DNA of 64,000 bases from Apostichopus japonicus (lineage: Eukaryota; Echinodermata; Holothuroidea; Aspidochirotida; Stichopodidae), in contig NC_092569.1 of assembly GCF_037975245.1 (NCBI RefSeq), positions 28,925,668 through 28,989,667 on the forward strand. Reading direction: 5' to 3'. The notes beneath the pieces are model-generated. The model ran no database searches and had not been told where the DNA came from. It saw only the letters and a program-made list of their open reading frames with translations. Position 1 is the stretch's first letter, and the number at the start of each line of letters is the position of its first letter. The position numbers were made by a program, and so were the translations under genes. Shown in pieces: positions 40,101 through 49,760 of the stretch.

Positions 40101-43100
40101 ATCAAACCTAATCTCTTGTTTGATCGACGTGTACAACGTCACTGCAAGAACCGCGCCCATTAACTCGAGCCTAGGAATAGACACGGGCTTCATTGGGCTG
40201 ACTTTGGCCTTTCCTTGAATGAATGAGCAGCTTGCTTCACTGTCAGCACCTATCACGCGGAGATATGCCACTGCAGCATATCCTCTCTGAGATGCGTCAC
40301 AAAACACGTGAAGCTGGACGCGCTGTGCGTTATCTAACTGTAGCCAACGAGGGATCTGTATAGATGAAAGAAGAGGAACATTTTGAAGCCACTTCTTCCA
40401 TGTCACAAGTTCTTCGTCCGTCAAGGGTTTGTCCCAATCAGACCCTTTGCGACAAATATCTTGTAAGAGGCACCGAGCAATGACAACAAAGGGAGCAGCA
40501 AAACCCAATGGGTCAAAGATCGAGCTTGATATTGACAATAACCCTCGCCTTGTAAAGGGTTTGTCGGGCAACGACACGTTGAATAGGAAATTGTCATTTT
40601 CGGCATTCCAACTTACTCCCTGTGTTCGCTCAGTTGGAAGAGTCTCCAGGCTATTACGTAAATTTGGAGCTCTTTCGGACTCTGGAATGCTTTGGAGAAC
40701 GGCACGATCGTTACTAACCCACTTCGTGAGTCTAAAGCCGCCCTTACTTAAAATACTTCTAATGCGTTCCACAACTTCTATTGCAACAGTTGGATCATCG
40801 ACTGAAGCCAGAAGATCGTCTACATAGAAGTTGTTCCTTATGAACTGAATGGCTTTCTTACCTACAATGTCCTGATTATGTAACTCGTTGTCCCTGGCCG
40901 TGCGCTGTAACGCATAGCCGGCGCAAGCTGGACTTGACGTGGCACCAAAGAGATGCACCGTCATTCTATATTCGAGCGGTTCACTTTCTAGATTACCGCC
41001 AGGCCACCACAAGAACCTGAAGACATCGCGGTCTTCGCTTATTACCTGCACTTGGTGAAACATTGCCTCTACGTCAGCAACTAGTGCAATTCGCTGCTGC
41101 CTAAATCTGTGGAGAACACCCACGAGACTGTTTATCGTGTCTGGGCCCTTCAATAAACACGAGTTTAATGAAGTATCCCTCCACTTCGCTGCACAATCAT
41201 AGACTACTCTGGCCTTCGTCTTTGTGGGGATGAACAACTGGATGGTGAGGCAGGTACCAAACATTACCAGCCTTACCTTCACCTTGAACCCGTTCGGCAT
41301 AACCTTTCGCAATGTAACCTTCTACGGTTTCTGTATACTTTTGACGCATTACATTGTCTCTTATTAGCTTACGTTTTATGTTTCTTAGACGTGATTCAGC
41401 TAACGGTTTATTGGAAGGCAAGAAATGGTTATTGTCCTTCCACAGAAGTCCTATCTGGTAGTGACCTTCACTAGTAAGTGAGGCAGTAGATTCTAATATA
41501 CCTTTGGCTCTCTTGTCTTGGACAGAATCACCTTCGCCAATACGCGCATCGTCTACAGACCAAGAACTTTTAAGTAAACTTAGAATCTCTCCATTCGAGC
41601 AACAAGATATGCGATGGATGTTCTTTCTATCGCTACGACCACTGAAACCTGTAGGACCCATAACAGACCAACCAAGGGGTGTTTTTACTCCATACGGATC
41701 TCCCGTTCCACCACGCCTCTCATCCGTAACCCAAAATGCTTCGGGAACATCCGCCCCTATAAGTAGCTCAAGATTGTATCTTGAGATATCCCCTCAGGGA
41801 ATAAGTTTCAAATGTTGCCACCGGTTGAGGTCTCGAGCAGAGGGGACACTATCATCACTCTTGGGTAGTTTTGGAACAGAAAGAGCAGTTATTGGCAAAT
41901 CATTACTTTCATTCTCCCCTTTAACGGTAATATCAAATGTTGAACCGATCTTAGGTTCGACTCCGTTAACCGTCGAAGACGTGTAAGACGTCGGTTTTCC
42001 CTTAACACCTAACTTCTTCCTAAGGGATTCTGAACACAGAGTAGTGTCTGACCCACTGTCCAAAATAGCCAGGGTATGCACCCGATTACCATTGTTACCG
42101 GTCACTGTAACCGGCAGAATTCTCAAGAAAACGTTACTACCACAAACAGCGGTGTTTGACATAACAGAGATATTCTCTTGATTGGGTGGAGGATGAAGTA
42201 GATCATTGTGTTTGTTAGACTGACAAAACGGGCAAACGGTATCCCTTCTACATTTAGCCACCGAATGACCAGGAAATAGACACCTAAAACACAACCTCTT
42301 TGTCCTAACAATGTCTAGCCTCTGGTTGTAACTCATGTTGCAGAACGACTCACAGTCAAAAATCCTATGATCATCATCACAGGCAAAACACTTAAGAGAT
42401 CTACCTTTCATAAAATTAGATTTCACGCGAGGTTTCTCGTCACTCACTACGCTACTCGACTTGCCTGTGTGAAGCGTATTCTAGTTATTGTCATTGTGAA
42501 GCGTATTCTAGTTATTGTCATTATGACGTCACCCATGGCTCATTTTAGGTAGTTCGGGAACGGTAAACCCGGCCTTACACTGATACCGTAGATCCGAGCG
42601 TGAAACGTGAAATAATCAGGAAAAGCGGGTACTGGATAATATATGTCTTCTTTTATTGATTCAGGATAAAACTATAACTTTGGAACTTGAGATAATTAAA
42701 ATGTGAAGAGCCCGAAGTCCACAGACGTAAATATAAATTACGGAGCCTACTGTTCTACGTCTGTAGACTTCGGGAGATAAACTTCAACTCCTCGATAAAT
42801 CTTTAAGAAACACTTAAACCCCTGATTCCAAAATAACAAATTAAGACGCGTTGCACAGGGCACACGCTCTGCCCTTGAACCCGATTGGTGTAAACTTTTA
42901 ACTCACCCCTTACCAAACTCTTGATTGGTTGAGTGCCAACCTGATATGCAGATGAGCATATGCAAATACGCTTCACACATGTGTGAAGCGTATTCTAGTT
43001 ATTGTCATTGTGAAGCGTATTCTAGTTATTGTCATTATGACGTCACCCATGGCTCGCGCATTGGTGGTTTGCGCTGTGGTGTGGCGGGATATAAATCACG

Positions 43101-46100
43101 CACTATTAGAAGCGTATCTTTTGTTTTAAATGATTCGGGGTTGGAAGACAGCCAAACTGGTTCAAATTGGTTGAGTGCCCATTTGCATATGCTCATCTGC
43201 ATATCAGGTTGGCACTCAACCAATCAAGAGTTTGGTAAGGGGTGAGTTAAAAGTTTACACCAATCGGGTTCAAGGGCAGAGCGTGTGCCCTGTGCAACGC
43301 GTCTTAATTTGTTATTTTGGAATCAGGGGTTTAAGTGTTTCTTAAAGATTTATCGAGGAGTTGAAGTTTATCTCCCGAAGTCTACAGACGTAGAACAGTA
43401 GGCTCCGTAATTTATATTTACGTCTGTGGACTTCGGGCTCTTTACATTTTAATTATCTCAAGTTCCAAAGTTATAGTTTTATCCTGAATCAATAAAAGAA
43501 GACATATATTATCCAGTACCCGCTTTTCCTGATTATTTCACGTTTCACGCTCGGATCTACGGTATCAGTGTAAGGCCGGGTTTACCGTTCCCGAACTACC
43601 TAAAATGAGCCTTACACCTATATTCCTACCAAACATGTTAGACGAAATTTCAGCTTGACCTGTCAGATACGATAGAAGGTCATTAAATTCTGGTTCTCTA
43701 CTCTCATGTATCTTTTGGGCGACATTTGCCCACCCAGTTTGAAGATAAACAGGTAACAAACTGTGAATCTTAAGAAGGTTACTTGTTGAATTTAGGTCAT
43801 TTACATACCCCATCTGAGTTAAGGTAACGTAACACCTCTGCATTTCGGATATGAGCTTCCACAAGCTTTCTCCGTCATTAGCCTTAATCGATTTGCGACT
43901 AACCAATTTACTCATCAAAGAATTCAGAATCAGATGCGGTTGACCAAATTGACGTTTCAAAATTGCCTTCGCGCTTTCGTAACCTTCGTCGCCTAGAAGC
44001 TCGCAACTTTCGATGCAGAAACGCGCTTTACCTTTACATAGCTGCAGCAAATACTGCAAACGCGCGGCATCACCGCTCAATTTACTTGCCACGTTAACTT
44101 CGAAATTGGTTATGAAGTACCAATAATCTGTGGGGTCTCCATTAAACTCAAATACCTCAGCCTTCGGTAACTCTAATGCCAATTTGAGTTCGTTAAACCG
44201 GAATACATAGTTGGAATCACAACTAGAACTATACCTATTTGAACTTAAATGTAGAAGACCTTCACCATTCTTCATGTCTACGTTACTATTATTACCATCG
44301 GTAATATCATTAACTTCCTTAGAGCTAACACAATGACTAACGTTACTATTCTTAGTAAAAATACCGTTATCATCATTGTCGGTTAACCTCTTTTCCTCGT
44401 CGCCTTCGGGAGCTTCTGAGATCCTCTCGGGCCCTTTTCTGCTTAGGTCTACATACCTCTCGACTTCGATCTTTACGGCGATGAACTTGCTGACTACGTC
44501 CGCCATCCATTCTTCTTCCAAAATAAACTTATCTTCTTCCAAAAGCTTTTCAATCACAGCTTGATGGGCCTCTTCTATTGCTTCTAAATTTTTATTCGCT
44601 TTCTCTAAGAGTTCCTTCACAGAGTCTATTCCTGCGTCCTCTCTAATGAGAGTAGAAATAGAATTAATTGCTCTAGTCAAGGTTCCCTTCTTATTCCTGC
44701 GCCGTATTAACAGCGTCTTCATCGTAAGGGCCTCGTCTGTTGACATCTTCAATTATAGATTTTATTTACTATAAATCAATAAAGATTTCTTTATTCCGTA
44801 TTCCTGTAATCCAAAGATTATTCAACGCAGAAGTAATGTTGAGTCGATTCGTGGTTTATTAGCTTTGATATCTGGTAACTATCTGGTAATCTGTTAATCT
44901 GCTAAACTGTCAATCTGTCAGTCTGGTAAATAAAATCTTTGGTTTAACACTGGAAAATACTTCTTGCTTCAATACGTTCTTGATATCGACTGAACTCAAA
45001 TTACGGTAAATGAACGTAAAGACAGAACCAACGAAAACAACAAATTTCAAACACATACTCACGCACGCACGCACACTCGCACAAACACGCACACGCGCAG
45101 TAGCACTGCAACTTTACATGACGCACACTTCGTAACAATACACAAACAACACATCGTGTGAGCGCGTTTACATACATGTCCTGCTGTGTTGTGATATGTG
45201 ATGTAGACTGTCACAGATATTAAGCATGAATGTCCTGCTGTGTAGTGATTTGTGATGTAGACTGTCAAAGATATTAAGCCTACATGTCCTGCTGTGTAGT
45301 ATAATGTGATGTAGACTATCACATTGATTAAGCATCAATATCCTGCTGTGTAGTGACATGTGATGTAGACTGTCACAGAGATTAAGCATGAACCTCCTGC
45401 TGTGTAGTGATATGTGATGTAGACTGTCACAGAGATTAAGCATGAACCTCCTGCTGTGTAGTGATATGTGATGTAGACTGTCACAGAGATTAAGCATGAA
45501 CCTCCTGCAATCTCCTGCTGTGTAGTGACATGTGATGTAGACTGTCACAGAGATTAAGCATGAACCTCCTGCTGTGTAGTAATATGTGATGTAGACTGTC
45601 ACAGAGATTAAGCATATATGTCCTGCTGTGTAGTGATATTTGTGTTGTAGGCTGTCACAGAGATTCAGCATGGATGTCCTGCTGTGTAGTAATATTTGAT
45701 GTATGCTGTCACAGAGATTAAACATAAGGTCAAAGTTCATTTGAGGTCAATAGCTCCTGGTTAACTTAGTAGTGTAAAATTTGCACTTACAGACTTAGAA
45801 GTGGAATGTAGATTTGCTTAAAATGAGTAACCCTTATTGATTGTAAAGAGGTAAAAAGTCATTGAGGTCAACATTGATAAGTACTGAAGACTTTGTTGCC
45901 AGGCTCACATGGTGTTAACTTGGATGTGTCTCACACACTGTATGTAAGTTGCCCTTGGTGAGTACAAAACCTACTAATACTGTCAAAGATCAAAGGTCAT
46001 TAAGGTCAGCATGGATCAAAATCTTGTAGCACCGCTCAGCTAAGTGGTAAAAATGTGGATGAATCAAATTATATGAATTTCTTATTTGGTATATTTTGGA

Positions 46101-47327
46101 ATTGTTGATGCCAACTCGTTGGTGCCAATTTGAATGAATGTGGCATTGACTTGGTTGTTATTAAGTTCATTATGTAAACCTTTTTTAACAGGGATTAATT
46201 TAGTTGGCAGGGATTCACCAAACTTTTTTGGTTCGTGGTTCAAATGTTTTTGTTGAAAAATGGAGATTCTTCAATTATATATTACCCCCAACGTTTAGGG
46301 CTAGAGTATGTTTTTTGTATAGTCTCTGTACTGTAGGTGTCAGGTTTATGTTGACTACTATATATATGTACTGTATAGTATTGAGATAAATTGTCATCCG
46401 TAGTTACAGAACATGCTGCAAGGTTGTAAGAATAATAGTTGTGAAACAGAGGGAGTTACGTTACAATATACAAATTAAACTTTGCTTTATTGGAACTCAA
46501 TTGTGTTGTGACGGATGTACAATTTGCAGATGTAAATCCATCATCAAAAAATGTATGTCCATCACACAAAAACTTTGCGAAAATATCGCATGAAGGTGAT
46601 CAAATTTAAATTTGATTTTACTGCTTATTCTAGTTTAAGGTCTTATTAACATGATACATGTAAGCTTTTAATTATTTAACATTCCATATCCCAGTGATCT
46701 ACAATAAGATTTATGATCTGAAAAAAAATCACTTTTTCAACGTACGTCCGTCACCGGGTGGTTTTTTTAACAATTTTGTGCGGCTTATAAGGAGGTAAAA
46801 AATGAAAACCCCACAGCATAATATTGGAAGGCAGATGACAAACAATATCCAAATTAAAAGTTACCTCATATAAATACTCATTGAGATATGAACCAATAAA
46901 CTATCCGAAATGTACGTCCGAGTTTACGGAACTGCCCAGATTCAACTTAATATATCCAATCATATTTACTAATTGTTTAATGTGTCTATATTGTGATAGG
47001 TCCCTTAATTGTGATGGATTGTAGTTTAAGGGAATATCTTTACTTGTTTAATTCACAGACAGAGATAGACGTTACCCTGGTGGTTATGCTTTGAGTTATC
47101 ATCTTAACTCTGCCTTTAGTACCTTTGACAGGGACAATGATAAAGCAAACAGATCTAACTGTGCTGCTTATCAGCATAGTGCCTGGTGGTACAAGAGCTG
47201 TGCAGCATCTAACCTCAATGGTAACTATATGGCAGCAGATGATGATAGATCAAGCATATACTGGTATGATCTACCTGGAGGTCGATATAACATCAAATAC
47301 ACAGAAATGAAGATAAGACCCATCTAG
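19050..47327 (+). CDS. Secreted fibrinogen-related (FReD) protein, complete six-exon gene
   Basis: Joining 19050-19140, 24868-24936, 29977-30038, 30792-30920, 36295-36559 and 47059-47327 gives 885 coding bases, 294 residues and a stop. All five junctions keep phase and use GT-AG. Residues 1-30 form a signal peptide, followed by a short Pro/Thr-rich linker. From about residue 75 to the end there is one fibrinogen C-terminal domain (DCLDVFNAGN, VFCNMTDGGGWT|VFQRRVDGS, YWLGND, YEL-like strand, FDRDND calcium site, SAWWYKSCAASNLNG, TEMKIRP). Such proteins (ficolins, FREPs, sea cucumber fibrinogen-like protein A) bind acetylated sugars or microbial surfaces in body fluid. NTT, NMT, NWT and NGT are possible N-glycosylation sites. 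There is no collagen or coiled-coil region, so oligomerisation is unclear. Intron 4 holds the junction minisatellite and intron 5 an antisense BEL element. Confidence 0.9.
23385..24023 (+). pseudogene. hAT transposase remnant (C-terminal part)
   Basis: Two plus-strand frames (23510-23707 and 23721-24023) carry the C-terminal part of a hAT-family transposase: FPQLDVQLRLL, then STASAERSFSTQRLLKSYL and RSTMSQKRYNNLMLLNAH, the conserved dimerisation region. They are separated by a stop, with further frame damage between PNVQPLLSELAN and the AERSFS block. The catalytic N-terminal portion is absent, so this copy cannot make a working transposase. It resembles the TTF/ZMYM-linked hAT group. It lies in the FReD intron, in sense orientation. 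Confidence 0.82.
24271..24632. mobile_element. hAT-like MITE, family 1 copy A
   Basis: Starts CAAGGGCGTAAGAACC and ends CCTTCCTACGCCAATG, an imperfect inverted pair. It is flanked by CTAAAAAC (24263-24270) and CTGAAAAC (24633-24640), an 8-bp target duplication with one mismatch. It is about 85-90% similar by eye to the element at 53877 and contains G/C runs. It is non-coding. Confidence 0.85.
24868..24936 (+). CDS. FReD gene exon 2: linker
   Basis: Acceptor TTGTTCAACAG, donor GAAG|GTAAGT. It starts in phase 1 and adds ARYNPGPCPGAAPKPNDHV and a few more residues. It is Pro-rich with one cysteine that could form an inter-chain disulfide (inference). Confidence 0.8.
24937..27295 (+). other. FReD intron 2, 5' part
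   Basis: AT-rich. G and C tracts at about 25036-25047 and 25230-25240 probably bound another small MITE (about 25000-25270), but I could not find its target duplication. No exon is seen. Confidence 0.5.
27296..29128. mobile_element. 1.8-kb hAT-like element with perfect 8-bp target duplication
   Basis: Begins CAGTGGTGGAGATTTCTTG and ends in the complement of CAGTGGCGGAGAAACAGG. It is flanked by GGTAAAGT at 27288-27295 and 29129-29136. CAG-type termini plus an 8-bp duplication are hallmarks of hAT elements. No transposase is visible; the interior matches the block at about 52665-54355 (CAATATCCGTCAGCCCCACT, ACAGAAAAACCTCC-like stretches) and contains degraded G/C-tract pieces. It is therefore a non-autonomous, possibly composite element. 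Confidence 0.85.
29137..29976 (+). other. FReD intron 2, 3' part
   Basis: Unique-looking AT-rich intron sequence ending in a T-rich tract before the exon 3 acceptor (TTAACGATAG). No repeat or exon recognised. Confidence 0.5.
29977..30038 (+). CDS. FReD gene exon 3: Thr-rich linker
   Basis: Acceptor TTTTAACGATAG, donor GTG|GTGAGA. Phase 1 to phase 0. It codes ASESVQTTPMETTTGDDPS plus IV, a Ser/Thr-rich stretch suited to O-glycosylation. An alternative donor three bases earlier would also keep frame. Confidence 0.75.
30792..30920 (+). CDS. FReD gene exon 4: first part of fibrinogen domain
   Basis: 129 bp, 43 codons, acceptor TTATTATTAG and donor ACG|GTAAGT. It starts MKDCLDVFNAGN and ends CNMTDGGGWT, the conserved GGGWT that precedes VFQRR in fibrinogen domains. 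Its last 24 bases are the exon-derived part of the minisatellite that follows. Confidence 0.92.
30897..35330 (+). repeat. Exon-intron junction minisatellite, ~77 bp unit, about 58 copies
   Basis: The first unit is the real end of exon 4 plus the start of intron 4. Each further unit holds 24 exon-like bases (MTDGGGWT codons), a donor, CTAGTATGACATCCTATAG, TATAGACGATATATTG and TATATGTATAAT. I count 57 units after the exon. About 49 keep GTAAGT; three have GTCAGT (near 31141, 31834 and 32133) and one GTACGT (near 31527). Four lose the donor: three with GAT (near 31065, 31759 and 32057) and the last unit with TTAATT. Recurrent variants include GGATTGGCG, GGATTTGGCG, GACAGAGG and an inserted ACAGTATAG. 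Blocks of several variant units recur in the same order, for example about 31658-31920 against 31963-32220, so the array also grows by multi-unit duplication. Confidence 0.96.
35331..36294 (+). other. FReD intron 4, 3' part
   Basis: Unique-looking AT-rich sequence after the minisatellite, ending with CATTCTTACATTATATACAG, the exon 5 acceptor. Small frames here show no family resemblance. Confidence 0.5.
36295..36559 (+). CDS. FReD gene exon 5: core of fibrinogen domain
   Basis: 265 bp, phase 0 to phase 1, acceptor TATATACAG and donor GCAG|GTTTGT. It contains VFQRRVDGSVDFYRNWTSY, GFGVLDHEYWLGND, LYYLTNQGDYQFRIDM and RLSGLGTFNGTAG. All core strands expected for this part of the domain are present. 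Confidence 0.93.
36560..37340 (+). other. FReD intron 5, 5' part, with AGGTCA-family fragment
   Basis: From about 36710 (GTGCGTCTGTGACGCTTGCT) to 36840 (GAGAAGGTGTGCCCTATTGG) the sequence matches the start of the array at 6845-6960. The rest is unremarkable. Confidence 0.55.
37345..37820. repeat. ~54-bp minisatellite, left part
   Basis: About nine copies of a unit containing GTGATATGTGATGTAGACTG, TCACAGAGATTAAGCATA and TGTCCTGCTGTGTA. The array continues at 45173 after the BEL element, which inserted into it. Minus-strand frames reading CDSLHHISLHSR repeats are artefacts of the unit. Confidence 0.9.
37821..38223 (-). repeat. BEL 3' LTR
   Basis: On the minus strand it starts TGTAAACGCGCTC and ends ATTTATA, so it has TG...TA ends rather than TG...CA. 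It contains a GCGTGCGTGCG-like stretch. It appears the same as the 5' LTR. Confidence 0.92.
38331..41225 (-). CDS. BEL pol: reverse transcriptase, RNase H, integrase
   Basis: An open frame runs to a stop at 38331. Reverse transcriptase shows VVYDCAAK, ADVEAMFHQV and the catalytic YVDDLL. RNase H shows VFCDAS, LELMGA and FWTDSM. Integrase shows the HHCC zinc site (HESVGHGG ... CVICRK) and the D-D-E region (GVDYFGPF, FSDNGSNF, HFGGAWERL). All the catalytic residues I looked for are present. The frame opens upstream to 41312, but the true reading enters from another frame by a one-base shift near 41225, so no single frame covers the whole polyprotein. It is a reverse-transcribing transposon protein acting in its own particles and at chromosomal integration. 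Confidence 0.92.
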   Translation of the reverse strand, partial: TKTKARVVYDCAAKWRDTSLNSCLLKGPDTINSLVGVLHRFRQQRIALVADVEAMFHQVQVISEDRDVFRFLWWPGGNLESEPLEYRMTVHLFGATSSPACAGYALQRTARDNELHNQDIVGKKAIQFIRNNFYVDDLLASVDDPTVAIEVVERIRSILSKGGFRLTKWVSNDRAVLQSIPESERAPNLRNSLETLPTERTQGVSWNAENDNFLFNVSLPDKPFTRRGLLSISSSIFDPLGFAAPFVVIARCLLQDICRKGSDWDKPLTDEELVTWKKWLQNVPLLSSIQIPRWLQLDNAQRVQLHVFCDASQRGYAAVAYLRVIGADSEASCSFIQGKAKVSPMKPVSIPRLELMGAVLAVTLYTSIKQEIRFDLDDVIFWTDSMIVLGYIRNEDKRFKTFVANRVSKIHEFSSPNQWRHVGSKENPADDGSRGTYDLGTWLSGPSFLSKKESAWPSLKHDDIDLSGDTEIGKSVFLNVTTLVNDNFSEQLISRFSSWTKLVKVLAWVFRFVNKCRGSLAASGINLSVSEIEASETTIISWVQKSAFKSWQRDQRLFKLKPILLGNVLRAGGRLDNADLGTDVKHPIILPPRGAVVTLIIRYYHESVGHGGLAMTLSAIRQKFWLLNGRTAVKSVVSKCVICRKILARPSCQIMAALPSERVSSDKPLFSFVGVDYFGPFEAKRGRSTVKRFGCIFTCLSSRAVHLEVCESLDADSFLNAFRRFVARRGQPVKIFSDNGSNFQAGEKELRNAFKAMNKDDVEAFFHSKGCEWHFNPPTASHFGGAWERLIRSVRRILRGVLRQQTVTDEVLTTVLAEVESILNSRPLTDFSSDPKDEEPLTPNHLLLMRHGPDTPVDAGVSYGRKRWLQVQYLASLFWKRWRKEYLPLLQKRHKWNVPKENVVIGDIVLLTDETIPRGKWPLARIHTVFKSSDGKVRSVGVKVRNKILKRPITKLCIVKRMSD
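41225..41793 (-). CDS. BEL pol: linker and reverse transcriptase N-terminal part
   Basis: In frame with the protease frame upstream but separated from it by one TGA (41794-41796). It reads LLIGADVPEAFWV, LGWSVMGPTG and LWKDNN, conserved BEL/Pao linker motifs, up to VWYLPHHPVVHP. There the reading shifts by one base into the main pol frame. The TGA may be a simple nonsense mutation or, less likely, a readthrough stop. Confidence 0.85.
41794..42466 (-). CDS. BEL gag C-terminus (zinc knuckles) and aspartic protease
   Basis: Shows two Cys/His clusters (CFACDDDHRIFDC, CFRCLFPGHSVAKC) and further CPFC, as in BEL gag. An aspartic protease follows with LAILDSGSDTTLC (DSGS active site). The frame is cut off upstream by the inserted foldback element and downstream by the TGA. 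It would join the gag portion at 43617-44758 if the insert were absent. Confidence 0.88.
42467..43617. mobile_element. 1.15-kb foldback element inside BEL gag
   Basis: Two 431-bp inverted arms (42537-42967 and 43181-43611), nearly identical by eye, are separated by a 213-bp loop. The tips are GTGTGAAGC at 42467 and the complement of GTGTAAGGC at 43617. They are flanked by CT or CCT, so the target duplication is only 2-3 bp, and joining the flanks restores the gag reading. A module of two tandem GTGAAGCGTATTCTAGTTAT copies ending in TGACGTCACCCATGGCT occurs outside the left arm and again in the loop. At the loop start a perfect 30-bp palindrome spans 42965-42994. No transposase is encoded. Class unassigned. 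Confidence 0.85.
43618..44758 (-). CDS. BEL gag N-terminal and capsid part
   Basis: An open frame from ATG (44752; an in-frame ATG two codons later is also possible) through residues such as FNGDPTDYWYFITNFE, LQYLLQLCKGKA and LKRQFGQP, motifs typical of the retroelement gag of BEL/Pao (the DUF1759 region). It ends at the insert junction (MFGRNIG), after which the frame reads 15 or so residues of insert before a stop. Confidence 0.88.
44770..45172 (-). repeat. BEL 5' LTR
   Basis: Same 403-bp length as the 3' LTR and no difference found on reading. On the minus strand this is the promoter-bearing copy, transcribing against the FReD gene. Confidence 0.92.
45173..45725. repeat. ~54-bp minisatellite, right part
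   Basis: About ten units continuing the array at 37345-37820. One unit carries a small internal duplication (CTCCTGCAATCTCCTGCTG near 45510). Confidence 0.9.
45726..47058 (+). other. FReD intron 5, 3' part
   Basis: Begins with AGGTCAAAGTTCA-type sequence (to about 46010) related to the 6.8-10.5 kb family. The remainder is AT-rich, with no recognised element, ending at the exon 6 acceptor GTTTAATTCACAG. Confidence 0.55.
47059..47327 (+). CDS. FReD gene exon 6: C-terminal fibrinogen domain
   Basis: Phase 1 entry, then DRDRRYPGGYALSYHLNSAF. The calcium-binding loop FDRDNDKANRSNCA and HSAWWYKSCAASNLNGNY form the conserved disulfide and ligand pocket, and the protein ends TEMKIRPI before TAG (47325-47327). 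This is the normal C-terminus for the family. Confidence 0.93.
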
Positions 47328-48244
47328 GTTCTTTCCAATAAGTACTTGATAAGAGGATCAAAACTAACAAACACACTGGAATTCAGCAAATATATCATCC
47401 ATATCAGCAAACAGAAATGTCACAGATAACCCAAATTCAACCCCCAGCTCCTCAAAACTACTCTAAACAGACACAGACACACCCATGTGTGTTTCACATT
47501 CAGACTGAGGACCCCGTTGTTTCTTCCACTCTTCACGTACCATAACCTTGACAATACCCCTTAACAATGACATTTTTCTGAGGACCTGTTGATTCTTTTC
47601 ATCTGAGGACTTGCAATTTCTTTGTTTTTAGAAAAGAAAACAAGTACAGACACACATATTCTTATATTGTTATCAGTTATGAAACAATGATATTATATAC
47701 TATTGTGTAAACAGGTATAAGTTCAGATACATTTCTCATTAACAATAGTTACTACCCATATCATGGCATGGGATGGAATGGATGGGATAGTCTGTTGGAA
47801 TTCAACATGCATTTCTCACAAAAAGTTACATCTTAAAAGGTTGTGTTGCTGAATCAAATGCAGAGAATTTTTTTTCTTTCCTCTAAGTATAGTTTATCTA
47901 AGCGTTAATAGATTTTATTATCTTGGCTCTCTGTATTCCATTTGAATTACTGTTTACATATTCATGTTCGATTTTTATTGAGAATTGATTAGTAAACAAC
48001 TTTCCATCAGACGAGGGGGCGCTTCAGCATTTTGACAGAGGGCAATGTTGTATATTAGTCCTGAATCAAATTAACTCAATAGCCAGATAAGCTTGGTTAT
48101 AGACACACTGGGTGATTCACTAGTTATGTATGTAGATAAGCTGCTAATGAATACATGAATACATGGGTTGGGTAAGGATGATTACCGAAGGTATGTTAAT
48201 ATGCATGGTTACATGGGTTAGGAATGTATGATTATGTAAGATAG
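47328..48244 (+). other. FReD 3' untranslated region and downstream
   Basis: AATAAG lies ten bases after the stop; no canonical AATAAA is seen up to about 48000, so the cleavage site is unknown. Near 48150-48244 the first units of the ~51-bp minisatellite appear. Confidence 0.45.
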
Positions 48245-49267
<1,023 letters not shown>

Positions 49268-49270
<3 letters not shown>

Positions 49271-49760
49271 TTATGTAAGATAGGTAAGTAGTTTATGATA
49301 ACATGGATTAAAAGTGTATGGTTATGTAAGATAGGTAAGTAATTTATGATTACATGGATTAGCAATGTATGATTTTGTAAGATAGGTTAGTAGTTTATGA
49401 TAACATGAATAAGGAAGGTATGATTATGTAAGATAGGTATGTAATTTATGATTACATGGATTAGGAATGTATGATTATGTAAGGTAGGTAAGTAGTTTAT
49501 GATTACATGGATTTTCAATGTGTGATTTTTTAAGATAGGTTATTAGTTTATTATGACATGGATTAGGAATGTATCATTATGTAAGATAGGTTAGTAGTTT
49601 ATGATAACATGGATTGGGAATGTATGATTATATAAGATAGGTAAGTAGTTTATTATGACATGGAGTAGGAATGTATGATTATGTGAGATAGGAAAGTAGT
49701 TTATGATTACATGTATATGATGATGGTGATTATGTAAGATAGGTAACCAGTTCACGATTA
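49268..49760. repeat. ~51-bp minisatellite
   Basis: About nine to ten units of GATTATGTAAGATAGGTAAG, TAGTTTATGATTACATGG and ATTAGGAATGTAT. One or two earlier units at about 48180-48244 lie beyond the inserted LINE. Confidence 0.9.

Larger units (their letters stand above)
37821..45172 (-). mobile_element. BEL/Pao LTR retrotransposon, antisense in FReD intron 5
   Basis: Two 403-bp LTRs (37821-38223 and 44770-45172), which I could not tell apart by eye, flank gag and pol on the minus strand. The 5-bp duplication TACAT (37816-37820 and 45173-45177) lies within the host minisatellite. A purine tract (ACAGGGGGGAG on the minus strand) abuts the 3' LTR. Gag with zinc knuckles, protease, reverse transcriptase, RNase H and integrase are in BEL/Pao order. 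Three lesions interrupt the coding: an inserted foldback element in gag, an in-frame TGA after protease, and a frameshift early in reverse transcriptase. No clear TGG primer-binding site follows the 5' LTR; only about 17 bases separate it from the first gag ATG. No envelope gene is visible. Confidence 0.93.

Noticed and set aside
38377..42552. Several plus-strand frames across the BEL element
   Set aside because: Antisense shadows of gag-pol, which has clear domain motifs on the minus strand.
46190..46389. 61-residue plus-strand frame near 46.2 kb
   Set aside because: Intronic, no family resemblance, no compatible splice sites.
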